Source of the DNA: Serpula lacrymans var. lacrymans S7.9
Lineage: Eukaryota; Basidiomycota; Agaricomycetes; Boletales; Serpulaceae
DNA: 64,000 nt
Direction: 5' to 3'
NCBI RefSeq assembly: GCF_000218685.1
Contig: NW_006763290.1
Coordinates: 4,180,908-4,244,907, forward strand
Shown here one piece after another: positions 23,120-34,875 of this stretch. The notes beneath the pieces are model-generated. The model worked only from the letters and a program-made list of their open reading frames with translations, had not been told where the DNA came from and did not search any database. Position 1 is the first letter of the stretch; each line of letters opens with the position of its first letter. Both the position numbers and the translations under genes were made by a program.

Positions 23120-23480
23120 TTACCCCCCTCCTATGGCTTGACTTCCAGGTGGGACCAAATACCAAGTGTTGTGGTAAGATTTTCAGGCATTATTTGAAAT
23201 AAAGAGGAGAAAAGATTTAAGTCCATTCTATGAAACTTTCTAGGAGCTGAGGGTTTTAATTTATAGAAATCATGCACACTGTCTCAAGAATGACCCAGAT
23301 GAACTTGTGGTTCCCAAGTTCTGTCCTCATCTCCATAGTCCTTCCAGTGGACTAGGAATTATAATTTTCCCCTCTTCAAGTATGCATCTACCACTTTTTC
23401 AACTTCAAACCCTTCATGGCCTTTCTGTGTCACTTTTACCAGTCCTGGCTTGTCTACTTGTTAACCCGGTGTAAGATGCT
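23120..23480 (-). pseudogene. Gypsy integrase C-terminus with chromodomain (fragment)
   Basis: The minus-strand translation contains FEVEKVVDAYLKRGKL, VHWKDYGDEDRTWEP and FYKLKPSAPRKF: the chromodomain and tail also seen at 44515-44850. Internal stops mark decay. Only the last 350 bp of the element remain; the rest has been lost at about 23480. Confidence 0.8.
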
Positions 23481-24715
23481 AAAGGCGTCTGAGAGAGAAC
23501 TGAGTATAGTCCTGACGTCCAAACACCTATGTGTCATTCAACCCACAGGGATCAACCCGGTGGATTCAGAAGAAAGTGCTGAAGACAAGGATCAACTGAG
23601 TCCACAGATGAGTCCGTAGGTCCACAGGTCCGCAAATGAGTTCGCAGAGTCCGCACTTCTGAGTATATGGGTGATCAAAAGATTGTATTCCTTCCTTTTG
23701 GAAGTACAGTTTTATAGTAATACCAAAAAGGAAATAGCAAAAATAGTGTAAATCATATGAGAACCAATGGGTGAAACAAAGGATAAACATTAGAAAGTGT
23801 CCATATGAAAATGTAAGAAACAGCGAGCCATTTCCTGCATCCAGATAGTCCCATACCGTGAGGGACAACTCCTATAATCCATAAAAGAAAAGTGGTAGTC
23901 AAGTTGTGGACAGTCATAATGCTCTGGAGTCCATGTGGAGGCTTGCACGTACATGGAGTGCTGAGTTAGCTCCTCGTCCTATGGGTCTGAAGTCCAAGTA
24001 CGGACCCTATGTGTCCGCAAATGCAGAGTCTATGTGTCTACAAACACAAACTCTGCAGACTGTATGAAAGTGCTGACTGAAGTGCAGATTGAGGGAGTCC
24101 AACTTGTGGATTGAATTTCCCATGGGTGTGGACTGTGTGGAAGTGTGGATTGACGTGTCCAAACTACTGCATATGTGCATTATCCCTGCATAAGACTGTC
24201 TGCTGTGCTTGGTGCAAACCCAACGAGTCCAAAGTGCAGATTATGTAATTTGAATGAAGTCAAAATGCGGATTGTGCAGACTGTATCCATTGGCAGTGTG
24301 GGTGGAGCAGGCTGTATGACAAATTGAGCATAGAATGTGTGGGCTGGATGACATATGATAAAGGAGTGGGTTGGATAGAAATGGTATTGGGAGTAGGAAT
24401 GATTCATGTTTTTAGTACCTGATACAAGAGGTACCCAGTCTCTGATGTAAAGACTCTGTTTATTAGCAAATACCTGATACAAGAAATACTAGGTATTTGC
24501 TTCAGTAAAACTAAGATTGTATATATAAAAGTTTCCAAACTCACCTTAGTCTCTGATGTGAAAACTGAGGTGTCAAGAAAGCGTTGAGTCTGAGTTCTTA
24601 AGTTACGGAAAAGTCCAATGTCCTAAACAGTAAGTATTTTCCCAACCACACCACCTAGAGGGAGGTGGCTGGTGCCAGTGGTGCGTGAGGCTCAATCATC
24701 AAAAGCTAAGTCCAT
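23481..24715. repeat. Region dense in GTCC-type short motifs
   Basis: Degenerate short motifs such as GAGTCCACAG, GGTCCGCAAATG, GAGTCCGCA and GTGCAGATTG recur many times from about 23540 to 24300, on one strand, without a fixed period. Two copies of a TACCTGATACAAGA motif occur at about 24417 and 24470. It resembles the long terminal repeat or subterminal region of an unidentified element; no coding frame is conserved. Confidence 0.4.
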
Positions 24716-24800
24716 TATGTGACAACAACAATACCCAAAGTTTGTAGACTCTGGTGCACACACAGATACTCAAGGAGGAATGGATGAAGTGGCGCAGAGG
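24716..24800 (-). repeat. Gypsy-type LTR fragment
   Basis: TGTGACAACAACAATACCC then AAAGTTTGTAGACTCTGG matches the antisense start of the LTR at 33171-33365 and, less closely, 22745. It breaks off after about 85 bp. Confidence 0.6.
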
Positions 24801-26160
24801 GCCTCTGGAGTGTGATATGAATGTCAGGGCTGGGAGGATGTGGAGGATCCGTATCCACAGCAAACAAATCCTCGGGAGAGTTAATCTCAACGTATCTGCC
24901 CTTCTTGCACAAATTTTGGGAAGATTGTTGGTCTTGCGCAGAAAATGCAGTGTGATAATCTACTTGGTTTGGGCTGGACAGGAATGGGTCAATCAATGGC
25001 TCATCCTTTGGCAGGGCCTCAGAGGCAGTGAGAAGTCTTGTTTTCCAGCCTTGAGCTTTGCAAATAAGCCATAAATCATGCTAAATTGCCTTGATGTTGG
25101 CTCTAAAGTCAAGTATGCATTGCAATAATAGGAGATGATTGGTGACCCCTTTTAATTTGTGAATAACCATAGCTGCTATTGGTTGTACTTTTGGCATTCT
25201 CTGGGACATCTGGAGCTGACAAGAAAATTGGACAATATTGAGGTGGTGTTTGGAATATGCTGTCAAGATCTTCATTCATTTTTCTGTTAAGGAAATTGTT
25301 TCTGAATCAAAGTCTTTGTTGGAAGGATTAGGAAGGCACTTACCAAGATAGTAGATATATCACAAGACAAAGAGGATATACTGTATGTCAATACCAATAC
25401 AGAAAACATGATTGGTTGACCAGGAGTGTTTTTTAGGTCCTTGCAACAAATGCTAACATGTCGGGGTGTATTAAGCATACTAGATATATTACATCAAGAT
25501 ATATGTATGTATAACTTACCTGACAATAGAAAAATTGACCGACACGGCAGATAGTGCAGGGTGAGGTACCATTTCTACTGAGATGAGCTACAGACACTTG
25601 AGAGGACAATGATGAGGGGAAAACTTTGGGAAATTTTGAGATGCCAGTGTGCTTTTAAGCTTTCCATACTGTCAAGATATTCTTTGAAAAAAGAAAAAGG
25701 TGGTGGGATTTGCTGAAAGAAAACAAAATAGAAGTGAAGATGACCATAGTTGTCAGAATTGGCAACTTACCTTTACTGAGAGGCTCGGAGGAGCACTGTG
25801 CAAGCGTGCAGAGAGCAACACAGAAAGTGCAAGCTTGGTGTATGGACAATTGAATGTTCTGGGCATGGGAAATACACTTTTCTACTACAGTAGTAGCTCC
25901 GCCTGGCCTGTTTCTTCCATCAATGGGCTAATGGCTAATCACACAATATGAATAAATGACCTACTGAATGTAAAACATATCTGGAAGATGCAAACATGAC
26001 TCCATGACCAGTATACTACATTGAATAAATACAGGGGAGCCACCCCATCACATTGATATCAATTTCTCCAGAGGCTTCATACAAATATCATAATCCAAGG
26101 ACTGAAAATCTTGCAGTCTGCATGTAGCTCTTGCATACATATCATGGGCTTGATTTCTTT
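24801..26160. other. Decayed mobile-element DNA, content unclear
   Basis: Weak minus-strand frames with an acidic/Pro-rich stretch (about 24800-24990) could be downstream parts of the KDZ/Ulp1 element, but no motif is legible. Composition is AT-rich and poor in CpG. No structural RNA was seen. Confidence 0.35.
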
Positions 26161-26169
26161 GGTTTTAAC

Positions 26170-26684
26170 ACCATGGGATGTGTGGCAAAATATCTAAGCC
26201 TCGCAGACAGCCTCACCACAATTCAAGAGTGCAAAGATCAATATGCTCTTACAACAGGGTAAGCTTATGCAACAACACTTGAAACATATATTAACCAATA
26301 TACAGAGAAAAGTTATGCAAAAAATACAGAAAAATCACCATTATGCTAAGTCTCACAGATGACACACCAAAAACCCTTCTCTTCCAGGTTGTAATGAAGC
26401 TTTGTATCACCAATACAAGTCTAAGCTTTGGGAGCTCCAACAGCTACCCACTATATTTGTTTAGCTTATTGCTGCAAGACCTCTTTCAGCTGAACACCTT
26501 TTTCATGAAGCATTGCGAGGGCCAGACTATGTGGATGAATCTGAACTTCCCCTGTGGGACTCGGTACCTCCTTACAAACTACCAGATCCTTCCAATACAC
26601 CAGGAAAAGCTCAATTCACATCCTCTCTTGTTGATGTGATGCATGGGCACCACTTTGGGCTGGAGAAGGAGGCATAGTGTGGTA
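26170..26684 (+). pseudogene. Transposon-type coding relic on +, unidentified family
   Basis: Exon-like reading VAKYLSLADSLTTIQECKDQ (about 26170-26260) and a splice-like gap (GTAAGC to TTCCAG at 26390) are followed by NEALYHQYKSKLWELQQLP. After one in-frame stop come LFHEALRGPDYVDESELPLW and FTSSLVDVMHGHHFGLEKEA. The style is that of multicopy basidiomycete transposon-associated proteins. I do not know a function. It faces opposite to the Ulp1/KDZ relic that follows. Confidence 0.45.
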
Positions 26685-26699
26685 GGTTTTCAGAGCTGG

Positions 26700-26805
26700 T
26701 ATCATAATTGATATACCAGCACCTACTGTACACTTCACTTTTACTTTTCATTTTCCAAGTCACGTGACTGATCATGTGATCATTTACTTTACTTTTCATA
26801 GTTGC
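26700..26805 (+). repeat. LTR U3 fragment related to 31662-32014
   Basis: ATACCAGCACCTACT, CTTCACTTTTAC and TTTCCAAGTCACGTGACTG align with the start of the solo LTR at 31662. Only about 105 bp remain. Confidence 0.6.
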
Positions 26806-26839
26806 ATTAAAACTGATGTGAGGGATGTTAACCAAACAA

Positions 26840-27349
26840 ATTAACCAGACTCACAATGATAGGCCTAGCTACCCATCTTTTTGTGTCCACTCAACAGCAT
26901 TCATGGTGTTGATTGGCTATGGCTTGCAGCCTTATTATTAGTGTCATAGTATCCTATTGAATCTTTTAATGGTTGCCTAGTGCAAGAGAGTCCACTTACC
27001 TTGACATCCGCTTTCCATTCCCTTCTGTCTCCCAAACTATCAAACAGATGAAGCTGTTTGGTTGAGAGGTGAGCAATACAGGAGACCCAATGTCCCACTA
27101 GCAATGGGCGGTGTATAGGTATTATCCATATATCTTTCTCCCAATACAAACACTAGGACATGGTTCACCAAAGGATGTCATTGGACACATGGTATTGAAT
27201 ACATGGGAGATTGTGGGTGGAAAAAGTAGCACATTGTTGAGTATGTGGCAATAGAAACTCTGAGTATAACAAGGTGGTGCAGTCATTAACACATGTATCA
27301 TTGAGTCAAGCAGATAGAGAGGAGAGCATTGTGATATTTTCAGCTTCAA
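26840..27349 (-). pseudogene. Ulp1-type cysteine protease domain, KDZ-associated (relic)
   Basis: The minus-strand frames give DSMIHVLMTAP..HILNNVLLFPPT (27122-27349), then EKDIWIIPIHRPLLVGHW, VSCIAHLSTKQLHLFDSLG and DRREWKADVK (26901-27149). The W.IPIHR...HW and FDSLG motifs are the His and Asp boxes of the Ulp1/SENP fold, proteases that remove SUMO. The catalytic Cys box was not found. It sits directly downstream of the KDZ transposase relic on the same strand, the usual arrangement for KDZ elements that carry an Ulp1 gene. Frame changes and a splice-like site at about 26998 show that it is broken or unspliced. Confidence 0.7.
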
Positions 27350-27599
27350 TTATCAGCTGCCAGAATCCATCTTGAGGTGCTTGCACTCTCTTCATAGTTA
27401 AACCTGCTGCAATTACTATTTCATTGTAGGACAAGATAGGGAATTTTCCAATGTCAAGGTCCTTGTGAATATCTTTCTGTCAATGTGCTGTTGTTAAGAT
27501 GATATCAAGCATACCTCTAGAGCCTCCCAAATGATCTACACATCAGCTATATTTTCATTTTCTTCATTGTCTTGTTCCTTGTCTGCCTCTCTATTATCT

Positions 27600-30500
27600 C
27601 CAGCCAATATGCCCAGGGTGACTTGTTCTGGGTCAAGTGCAAAAATTATTCTCTGTTAGAATAACTGTTTCAACATCAGCATCAATTTTTATAGTAGTTA
27701 AGTTGGGTAATAGCATAGTTGTAGTATTTATCCAATGATACGTGGTTGCAGTTGAGCCTCCTAAGAGCCTGATGGCCAATTTGATGCCTTTGTTTGCCTG
27801 GCTCTTGAAGCATGTTAGTGATACCAATGGGTTTACCAGCATGTGCTCCTGGTTCTGGTGCAATGTAAGATGGAGCCGCATATCTGTAAAGCATAATAGA
27901 TCTCTGTAAGAATATGAGCTTGTATTACTTACAAGTGGTGTAAACGGAGCTAACTCAATAGCTGCAAGCTCCTCCCCAAAACATTGACAGATGTTATTAG
28001 CCTCTACACCAAGGCACCTCTGCTCTTCCCTACACCCATTGTGTTTCAACAATACACACATCCCATCATGGTATCTCTCCGGGTGCTGGTGTGATTCAAA
28101 TGCCTTCTATGAGGGTTTGATTGTTTCATGAGTCATTGAGTTTAGTGAGAAGAGGTGTTGGAAGTGGAATTGCCTAGGATGGATTATAAAGGTCAAGTAA
28201 CCGCTCACAATATACATTGAACTTGCAAAGAGCTGTCGTAAGAGCTGGTTGCCGCTTTGCTATGGCTTTTTGGGTTTGTTGGTGGAGTTTTGTACCTATA
28301 ATCTACAATGAGCATCAGATAGAAAAGACAAGAAATAAGGGGCATTACTGAGTGCTTTCTGTGTTCCTCTAACTGCACAATCAAGCTTGTCCCATTCAAA
28401 AAAGCTTACAATTGCCCCCTTGCGTGTGTTGATTCTAAGGTTCTGTGCCATCAATAGTATACGCACAAACTCCAAGTTGATCCCTTTGAGCTCTGGGAAT
28501 TTGTCCTGAACATTGAGAGAGGCATACAGTGTTTCAGCCTTCTTTAGCAAATGCTCATGGCCCCTCTCAAGGCTACCAAGCACCTTAAGAGCACTATCAG
28601 GGGTAGTGCATTTCTCGATCACCGCTTTGGCTGCTTGTAGCATCATATTAGTGTGTCCAAACCAGTCTGAAGAGCCAAAACAACATCAAGCTCTTCCTTG
28701 AGCTGTGCAGAAGCATCTGAAATGCAGGAAAATAAGTATTAAGGCCTCTACCATTGATATTGTCACACATGAGATTGTACCAATGACTGCAACTCCTTAT
28801 GTTCAGACCATTGCATTTGTAAATCTGTGACTGTATCTCGACATCCATCTAAGATGCCTTGTGCTGCTGGTCTTTGCTCTGCGGCATAGACACCTTTGCC
28901 GCTAAGCCAGACTACAACCAGTCGGTGGGTGTGTTAAGCAAATTCTAGAGCAAGTTGATATGTCCGAGATTGTACCAAAACTTGAGATGGGCTTAACACA
29001 CCTAACTGACTGGCAAAACTTGCAGTGGTGCTACATTATTGTCTATTTATACCACCATATTCCAACACCGAGTCTGACACATCCTTGGTCAGCTAATAAT
29101 AAAATTGGCTGTAATAGACAAATTGGGTGACGTGACAGGATACCTCTTGAATAAAGTAGTAATTACAACAGCCAGGTAGATTAAGAACATGATATTACAA
29201 TAATGGAAACATGCTGCAATGAAAAGCTAATATTTAATACTTAAACAAATCTATGTCTACAAATAAGTATATGACCCCAATGAACAAAGCTCACAGAGTG
29301 AACAATATTCTGCAGAACATGCAAGACAATGGGTTATTAATCTTGGACTTGATCCAGGCAGTCCTAGAAAGCAATAAACCAGAGCACATATTAGCACAAA
29401 AGACATTGGTATGTAGTGCCACAATGATATGTACCCACCTGTATAAGCACTCCACAGCCCAAGAGCCTGTGTTACAATGGGCTTTTGGGCTGATCAAAGG
29501 TGTACATATAAATATGCACATGGTGGTGAGGGAGGAAATGTACCAAAGATGACCATTCAACACCAATGAGCCTGATAAAATGGGACCATAACCTTTTTGT
29601 GCCTTCTCCATCAGAACAGGCCAAGGCCAAGGGACATGCAAGGATTGAAAATAAACTGATTGTCCTGCAATGACCATGTGATAGTGTGGGTGGTGTGAGG
29701 GATTGTACTGGTGATCTGAGTGATGGAGAGGATAAACTGAGAGCCTCTCATGTAGGTGCCAAAAGTACAGCTGAGATTATGTGCCTTGTTGAGGGCATAC
29801 TGTATTGTACAAGTGCAGAGGCTCTTATGCAGCAGCTACTTGACTGCGACAATGCTGTATAGCTGCATCGGTCCGTCATTCAACTTCAATGTGAAGAACA
29901 TTGTACCATTGCACTACTTGACCAAGGCTTTGTTAGAAAGGCTCGTGGATAGCCTCTCCCTGTGTGAAAGTGTGAATAGGTTTGCACAGTGAGTGGTTAG
30001 TGAGACTTACCCAAGGTGTTGTCATTCTAAAGCCTCTGCCAATATAGTGGGTTTGAAGAGCTGCTGCCAGCACATTAATCACATTGCATGACCACTCAAA
30101 AAGTGTGCAATAGAATGTTAGCAGGTCAATGTATATAGCCATCCAGGGCTTTGATGGCGTGAATGGAAATAAACCATGATAGATTAGGACTTGAGGGAGC
30201 ATCACACATTGACAACTAGGTATATAAATACAAGCAAGGTCTGATATCAAAATAAGCATACAACGTGTGGAGAGAAAAATAGACTACATACACCCAAAGA
30301 AGAGACATCATTAATATTTATTTTTGCACACAATTAGACTTTGGACAAATTAAAAATACAGAGCTTGAATGCACTGTTGAAAGTGGCTTCAAGAGAGTGC
30401 ACAACAGATAATCTATGTATGGGTCAACAAAACTAAGTATTAGTGCTTTCTAGGAGTCATACAGGCACAGGGTTGACATGTCTGGGAGAATACAACAATG

Positions 30501-30854
30501 GCTGGGGGATGATGTAACCTTGGAGTCTTCAAGCCCAGAGTCAATATCTAACAAATTTTCACCATAATCGACATTAGCACTCTGCAGTGTATTGTATAAG
30601 GAAGCCATCCCCTTATCTGCATCAATTCTTGCACTGCTGATATCTGTGATTTTGAAGGGCTGGAGCTCTGGCGGCTTTGAATGCATTAGCTCCTCTATTT
30701 TATCAAGCAGTTGATGGTGTTTGGCTTCTTTTCTGGGGAATCTTAATAAGGCTTTAGTTTTCCTTATGTTTTTCTTCTTTTGTGGGCTAGCAAAGTGATT
30801 TCCCAGTCCTGAAGATATAGGTTGGGCTGCACGGCTACCTGAAGGGGGGCCCAT
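27600..30854 (-). pseudogene. KDZ-family transposase, decayed
   Basis: The ATG at 30854 (ACC ATG G) opens a KDZ-like N-terminus (FASPQKKKNIRKTKALLRFP). Downstream are CQCVMLPQVLIYHGLFPFTP (about 30180-30215, a Cys-containing zinc-binding region), a Gly-Lys-Gly segment (LSGKGVYAAEQRPAAQG, near 28880), then the C-terminal hallmark GSLERGHEHLLKKAETLYAS, INTRKGAIVSFFEWDKLD and CREEQRCLGVEANNICQCFG (27990-28050). KDZ enzymes (Kyakuja-Dileera-Zisupton) are large RNase H-fold transposases. Many stops and frame changes occur and the catalytic core could not be read. A possible 75-bp insertion lies at 28928-29002. CpG is scarce throughout. Confidence 0.8.
28928..29002. repeat. Small inverted-repeat insert
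   Basis: GGTGTGTTAAGC (28928-28939) and GCTTAACACACC (28991-29002) form a perfect 12-bp inverted pair around 51 bp. It interrupts the KDZ reading, so it could be a tiny MITE or a chance hairpin. Confidence 0.35.
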
Positions 30855-31609
30855 GGTGAGTAAATGAAAAGATTTAGCATAATATTTTCATGGCAAGCTA
30901 AAATTGTATATGATACAGTACTAGTAAGGCTATATTCTTCAGGTGGCTTTCCATAATGTGCCCAAAGGCTTGTCAAAGTCCAGACACTATTGAGGAGGAA
31001 AGGTAAGAGGGTGTGGTCTATTTTTAGAATAAGGTTCATCAAAGAAACACAGATTGTTCATCTCAAAGACAGATTTCCCACAACAAAAAAACACATCTCA
31101 GTGACTACGAGTGGGTCTGAGAAGAGCTGTCCAAGGTGCAGTTCAGATGGGGGGGGCTATTTGGATATTTTTGAGATACAATAATTCTGCTACCTCAATA
31201 GCTAAATACACTTATTAGACACAATTTTATGCCTTCCAAATGAATAACCCAAGTTTTCCTACCTCCAAATTTGCATTATTGAGTGAGTCCCTTATTTTGC
31301 ATGATTTTCAACAAAGTAACACTCTGCCAAACACAGCGCAATTGTAGTTTCAACTTTCCAAGACCACCAGGCACACACTATACTATACATTGACAGACCG
31401 TTATATCCATGCCACAGGCTATGATTTCCAGACCTCCAAAAAGTCAGAGACCCTCAAGTCTGAACTCCCAAATCTTTAGTACTCTCGGAATTACACTCCT
31501 CGTGCTCTGCCATTTGGCATAGCCCTGTACCCCACCTCCACATGGTACTCCGGATATCTGCTCTGATTCTCTTGCACTGGACTTCTAGTCTGCCATACTT
31601 CCACAGACC
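30855..31609. other. Upstream flank of KDZ gene, no gene recognised
   Basis: This is AT-rich DNA that should contain the promoter and left terminal repeat of the KDZ element. I could not identify a matching terminal repeat near 24.8 kb. No other gene was seen. Confidence 0.4.
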
Positions 31610-32300
31610 TTAGTCCCTAACTTGACAGAGTGAATGTGTGAGAGTAGAGGATGAAAGGTGGTGTTACAATTAACATACCAGTACCTACTTACGCTTCACT
31701 TTTGTACTTCTACTTTTATTTTCCAAGTCACATGACCAGTCATGTGACCATTTACTTTACTTTACATTTTCGACTTTTCATAGTCACATGACCAGTCACA
31801 TGCTAGACATTGGACTTTGAACTTTATTTACAACTGTACAGTACCTCATGTATTTTAGTATATATACAAGAGCAATACATGGGGAAGGACTCAGCGAGTC
31901 CTCCTGTTGTCTAGCACAACTAACTCACTGCAGCCTAAGGGGTAACCACTCCCCATCATCTTCTCTATAGTGTGTTCCTGTGTGCGCCAGAGTAAATAAC
32001 TCTTGGTTGTTACAGGTGGAGAGGAGTAATGATCCTTTGGAGAAGGACAGGAAGACTTAGAAAAAAGCTTGGATGAAAGGTGGAGGAACTAGTAGATATT
32101 CAAACTGCAGGAATGGAGTGCAGAAGCTACAGCTGATATACTATTGGAGGGATTGGAGTTCATAAGGAGTAACTTGTAATGTAGGTATTGAGTTTCATGC
32201 AGACAATTACCTAGTGAGGGGAAATTCTATGTGAGGGGAGTATACCATACGGTCTAAAATACAGAGTCCATAAGGAGTATGAGAATGTGTGGAGAAAACG
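31610..32300 (+). repeat. Interspersed repeat R1, copy 2, split by a solo LTR
   Basis: Flanks of the solo LTR (31610-31661 and 32015-32300) align with 6285-6640: GAGAGTAGAGGATGAAA on the left, and GATATTCAAACTGCAGGA, AACTTGTAATGTAGGTA and GCAGACAATTA on the right. The LTR therefore inserted into an older repeat. Confidence 0.65.
31662..32014 (+). mobile_element. Solo LTR (gypsy-type, variant U3), TSD GGTGG
   Basis: This 353-bp LTR runs TGTTACAATTAAC...TTGGTTGTTACA with exact GGTGG duplications (31657-31661, 32015-32019). The 3' part is the shared LTR family, including the GGACTC...GAGTCC hairpin, but the first 190 bp (U3) are unrelated to the other copies. They carry repeated TCACATGA/TCATGTGA palindromes. 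Confidence 0.93.
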
Positions 32301-32833
32301 GGCCTAGTGCACAAGTTAAGTCAACTCCCAATCTTGTACTCTGTTCTGCCTCCCACCTCATCTCTGAACTGTGAACTCTGATCACTCTGAAGGTCACAGT
32401 TCTGACACAGACAAACTTGTCTTATTCATTGAGCTCATTGCCAAATTATGACACGCCTCAATAATCACAGCAAAACCAAAATGCTGGCAAATATAAATCA
32501 TATGCTAGTGCTGACCGAGCACATGACATGAGTAATTAATCAACATCAAACTGATAAATCAAATGCTTATCAAGGGTTCTAATACCTTGTTTTCCTAATC
32601 AGGTCATCTGCCAGACTTTACATGATTGTGCAACTGGCTTACACAAACCCCAACAGGATGGACAGGCAGCAAATCAGCTGCTAACAACACCAGAGAAGAA
32701 GCTGCTGATGGAATGGACTCAATGTCACACCATGGAGGCGAATCCTTTCAACCCAAGAAACCCTTGTATGTATGCCTACATAATCAGTGGTAAGAAGCCA
32801 GGCAGGAATTGGCATTACCACTATGGCACTCGC
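32301..32833. other. No gene recognised
   Basis: This is AT-rich DNA between the R1 repeat and the next LTR. A short plus-strand stretch near 32630-32760 is open but has no recognisable motif. Confidence 0.4.
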
Positions 32834-33176
32834 TGTTACACAATTTTTGGACTTTCAACTTTTATTCTCCTTTTTAACTTTCTTTATCATTTTTGGACAC
32901 TTATGCTATGCGGCACTTTCCTTTTATATCCAAACACCACTTATCCTTTTACTTTCTTATGCTGCACCACCTTCCTTGACCCATAGCTACAACTCTCTCA
33001 TGTGGTGGAGCTGGTTACAAGGGCTACACCCTATGACATCATCAGCCACCACACCCCAGTAAGTCCTCCTGTTGTTTACCCACAACTAAATCGGTCCAAC
33101 CTTAAGGGAGTTTACTCACTCCTCTCTGTTTGTGTTCTCTGTACGCCAGAGTATAATAAAAACTTTGGTTGTAACA
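32834..33176 (+). repeat. Gypsy-type LTR, target duplication not matching
   Basis: TGTTACACAATTTTTGG...CTTTGGTTGTAACA, 343 bp, includes TATGCGGCAC, the CCTATGACATCATCAGCCA block and CCAGAGTATAA. The TATA and hairpin part is deleted relative to 40012-40426. Flanks (CTCGC left, CAATA right) do not match. Its last bases double as the start of an inverted LTR fragment, so it has recombined. Confidence 0.8.
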
Positions 33177-33365
33177 CAATACCCCAAAGTTTGTATACTC
33201 TGGTGGACACACAAAAGAACTCAAGAGGATGATGATGAAGAAGATGAGAGTTTGTAGACTCAAGTTGTTAGGAACAAGTCAGTTTCTATCTATTGCAAGG
33301 GTATATGTACTAAAATACATGTGGTACTGTATAGTTAATATAAATAAAGGTAATCATTCCATCAT
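33171..33365 (-). repeat. Inverted gypsy-type LTR fragment
   Basis: TGTAACACAATACCCC, AAAGTTTGTATACTCTGG ... ATACATGTGGTACTG, TATAGTTAATATAAATAAAGG matches the LTR at 22745 in antisense (same order of blocks), truncated at about 33365. It shares the TGTAACA palindromic end with the LTR to its left, giving a head-to-head pair. Confidence 0.7.
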
Positions 33366-34860
33366 CAGGAGAATGGTGAGGTGCTGATATTACCAGGCAA
33401 AATTTACAATCCGTCCCAAGTCTTACATCTGACTGTCAGGTTATACCTATGATTATAATATGAGAGTAAGATTGACATAGTTGTATCAGCTTTTATACAC
33501 TACTGGCACTGTTGGGTAGTCAGAAAAAATAGTATAATTACCATGCAAGCTAGCTTATCTAGCCTTCTAATATACAACCAGACTGCTACTTTGCCTCTAT
33601 AATTATCAGTGTGATATATATGTGCATTGGTCTCACTGGCAGATACTTGCAAGTTAACAGGCAAAGATGTTATAGCATAAAAAATACTGTAAGTAAACAT
33701 TATTTTCAACTAATCAACATTTCCATCACTCTCATTGTTGAGACCATAGACCTGCAATCCATCATCTTGATTTCCCTCTTCTGAATGCATGTTGAAGGGG
33801 GTTGATTGAGAATCTTCACCCGCTGATGAGGCTCAACCCTCATATTCATGGTTTTCTGCATCAGAACCAAGCAAATCCAGGGCTTCAGATTGTTCACCCT
33901 AGCCAATATTTGTGAGGTTGCAGTATAATAATAGGAAATGTTTGACTCACAATTTGTGTGGAATATGAATTGGTTGTGCTCAGTCTTCTTAGTCTTCTAA
34001 ACAAAGGTAAACAAAGGAGCCACAGAGGCAAAATAATAGAGAACACAACCAATAATAAATGATATAGGAATAGATAGTGAAAGGAATGAAAATAAGTAGA
34101 AAGCACTAAGGTGCAGAATCACCAAAACTAACAGATTTTTCTCGTAAATCAAACTGTGTGCTTCCTTTTCTACATTCTGTCCTATCTCTTGCACATTCCT
34201 CTCATACTCCTTTTTCCTTTCCTTTATTCATTTTCTGCCTTCACCACCCTTTGTTATGGGCATCCCATCTAGTGGTGCTCCTCCTGCTATCCTTTCCAAC
34301 AAGGGTGTTGACTCACGTGAAATAACATAACTGGATGGTGGCAAAAATGAGCCATAGCAGCAGCATCTGGGAGGTAGGAACACCCCAGATGACCTAGCAC
34401 ACAACAAATGGCTGCCCTGCGATAGCTCGGATAATTGACATGGGTAGCATTCTCTGATTTGAGATTGCAGTGGTCCTGGGCCTAGGTTTATTGTCCACAA
34501 AGAATATACAACTGGGAGGTAGAAACCCCCCAGTTGCATCATGCAATAGCAGTGACGGTGACCGTGGAGGGTAGAAATGCAGTGGGCAATAATTGGGCAA
34601 TGGGGACTCAGACATGTCATGATCACAGTCGCGCAACAGGCCTTTCCCATATTTGGTCATTGCACATGACAAATAATTTGCGTGTCTTTATCTGTCACCA
34701 GCTTTCAAGTTACTTCACTGCGGACCACCACCACCAATTGATCCTCTACGCCTGTGGCATTTGTACACCACAGATGTTCTAGAGAGGAAAAATACCCAAA
34801 AGCCCCTCCCAAGAACAGGACAAGGTCCTTCATCACTTCATAAACAAAAAAACACCCCCA
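33366..34860. other. Mostly unidentified; small acidic minus-strand scrap
   Basis: One minus-strand frame (about 33716-33905) reads EALDLLGSDAENHEYEG, a stop, then an acidic tail ending NNESDGNVD and a stop; it looks like the C-terminal end of some protein, family unknown. The rest, including a C-rich stretch at 34240-34650, gave nothing recognisable on either strand. Confidence 0.35.
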
Positions 34861-34875
34861 TTGTACTACATACAG

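Noticed and set aside
28205..28701. Plus-strand frames opposite the KDZ relic.
   Set aside because: Minus-strand motifs (GSLERGHEHLL, SFFEWDKLD) show the coding strand; the others are shadows.
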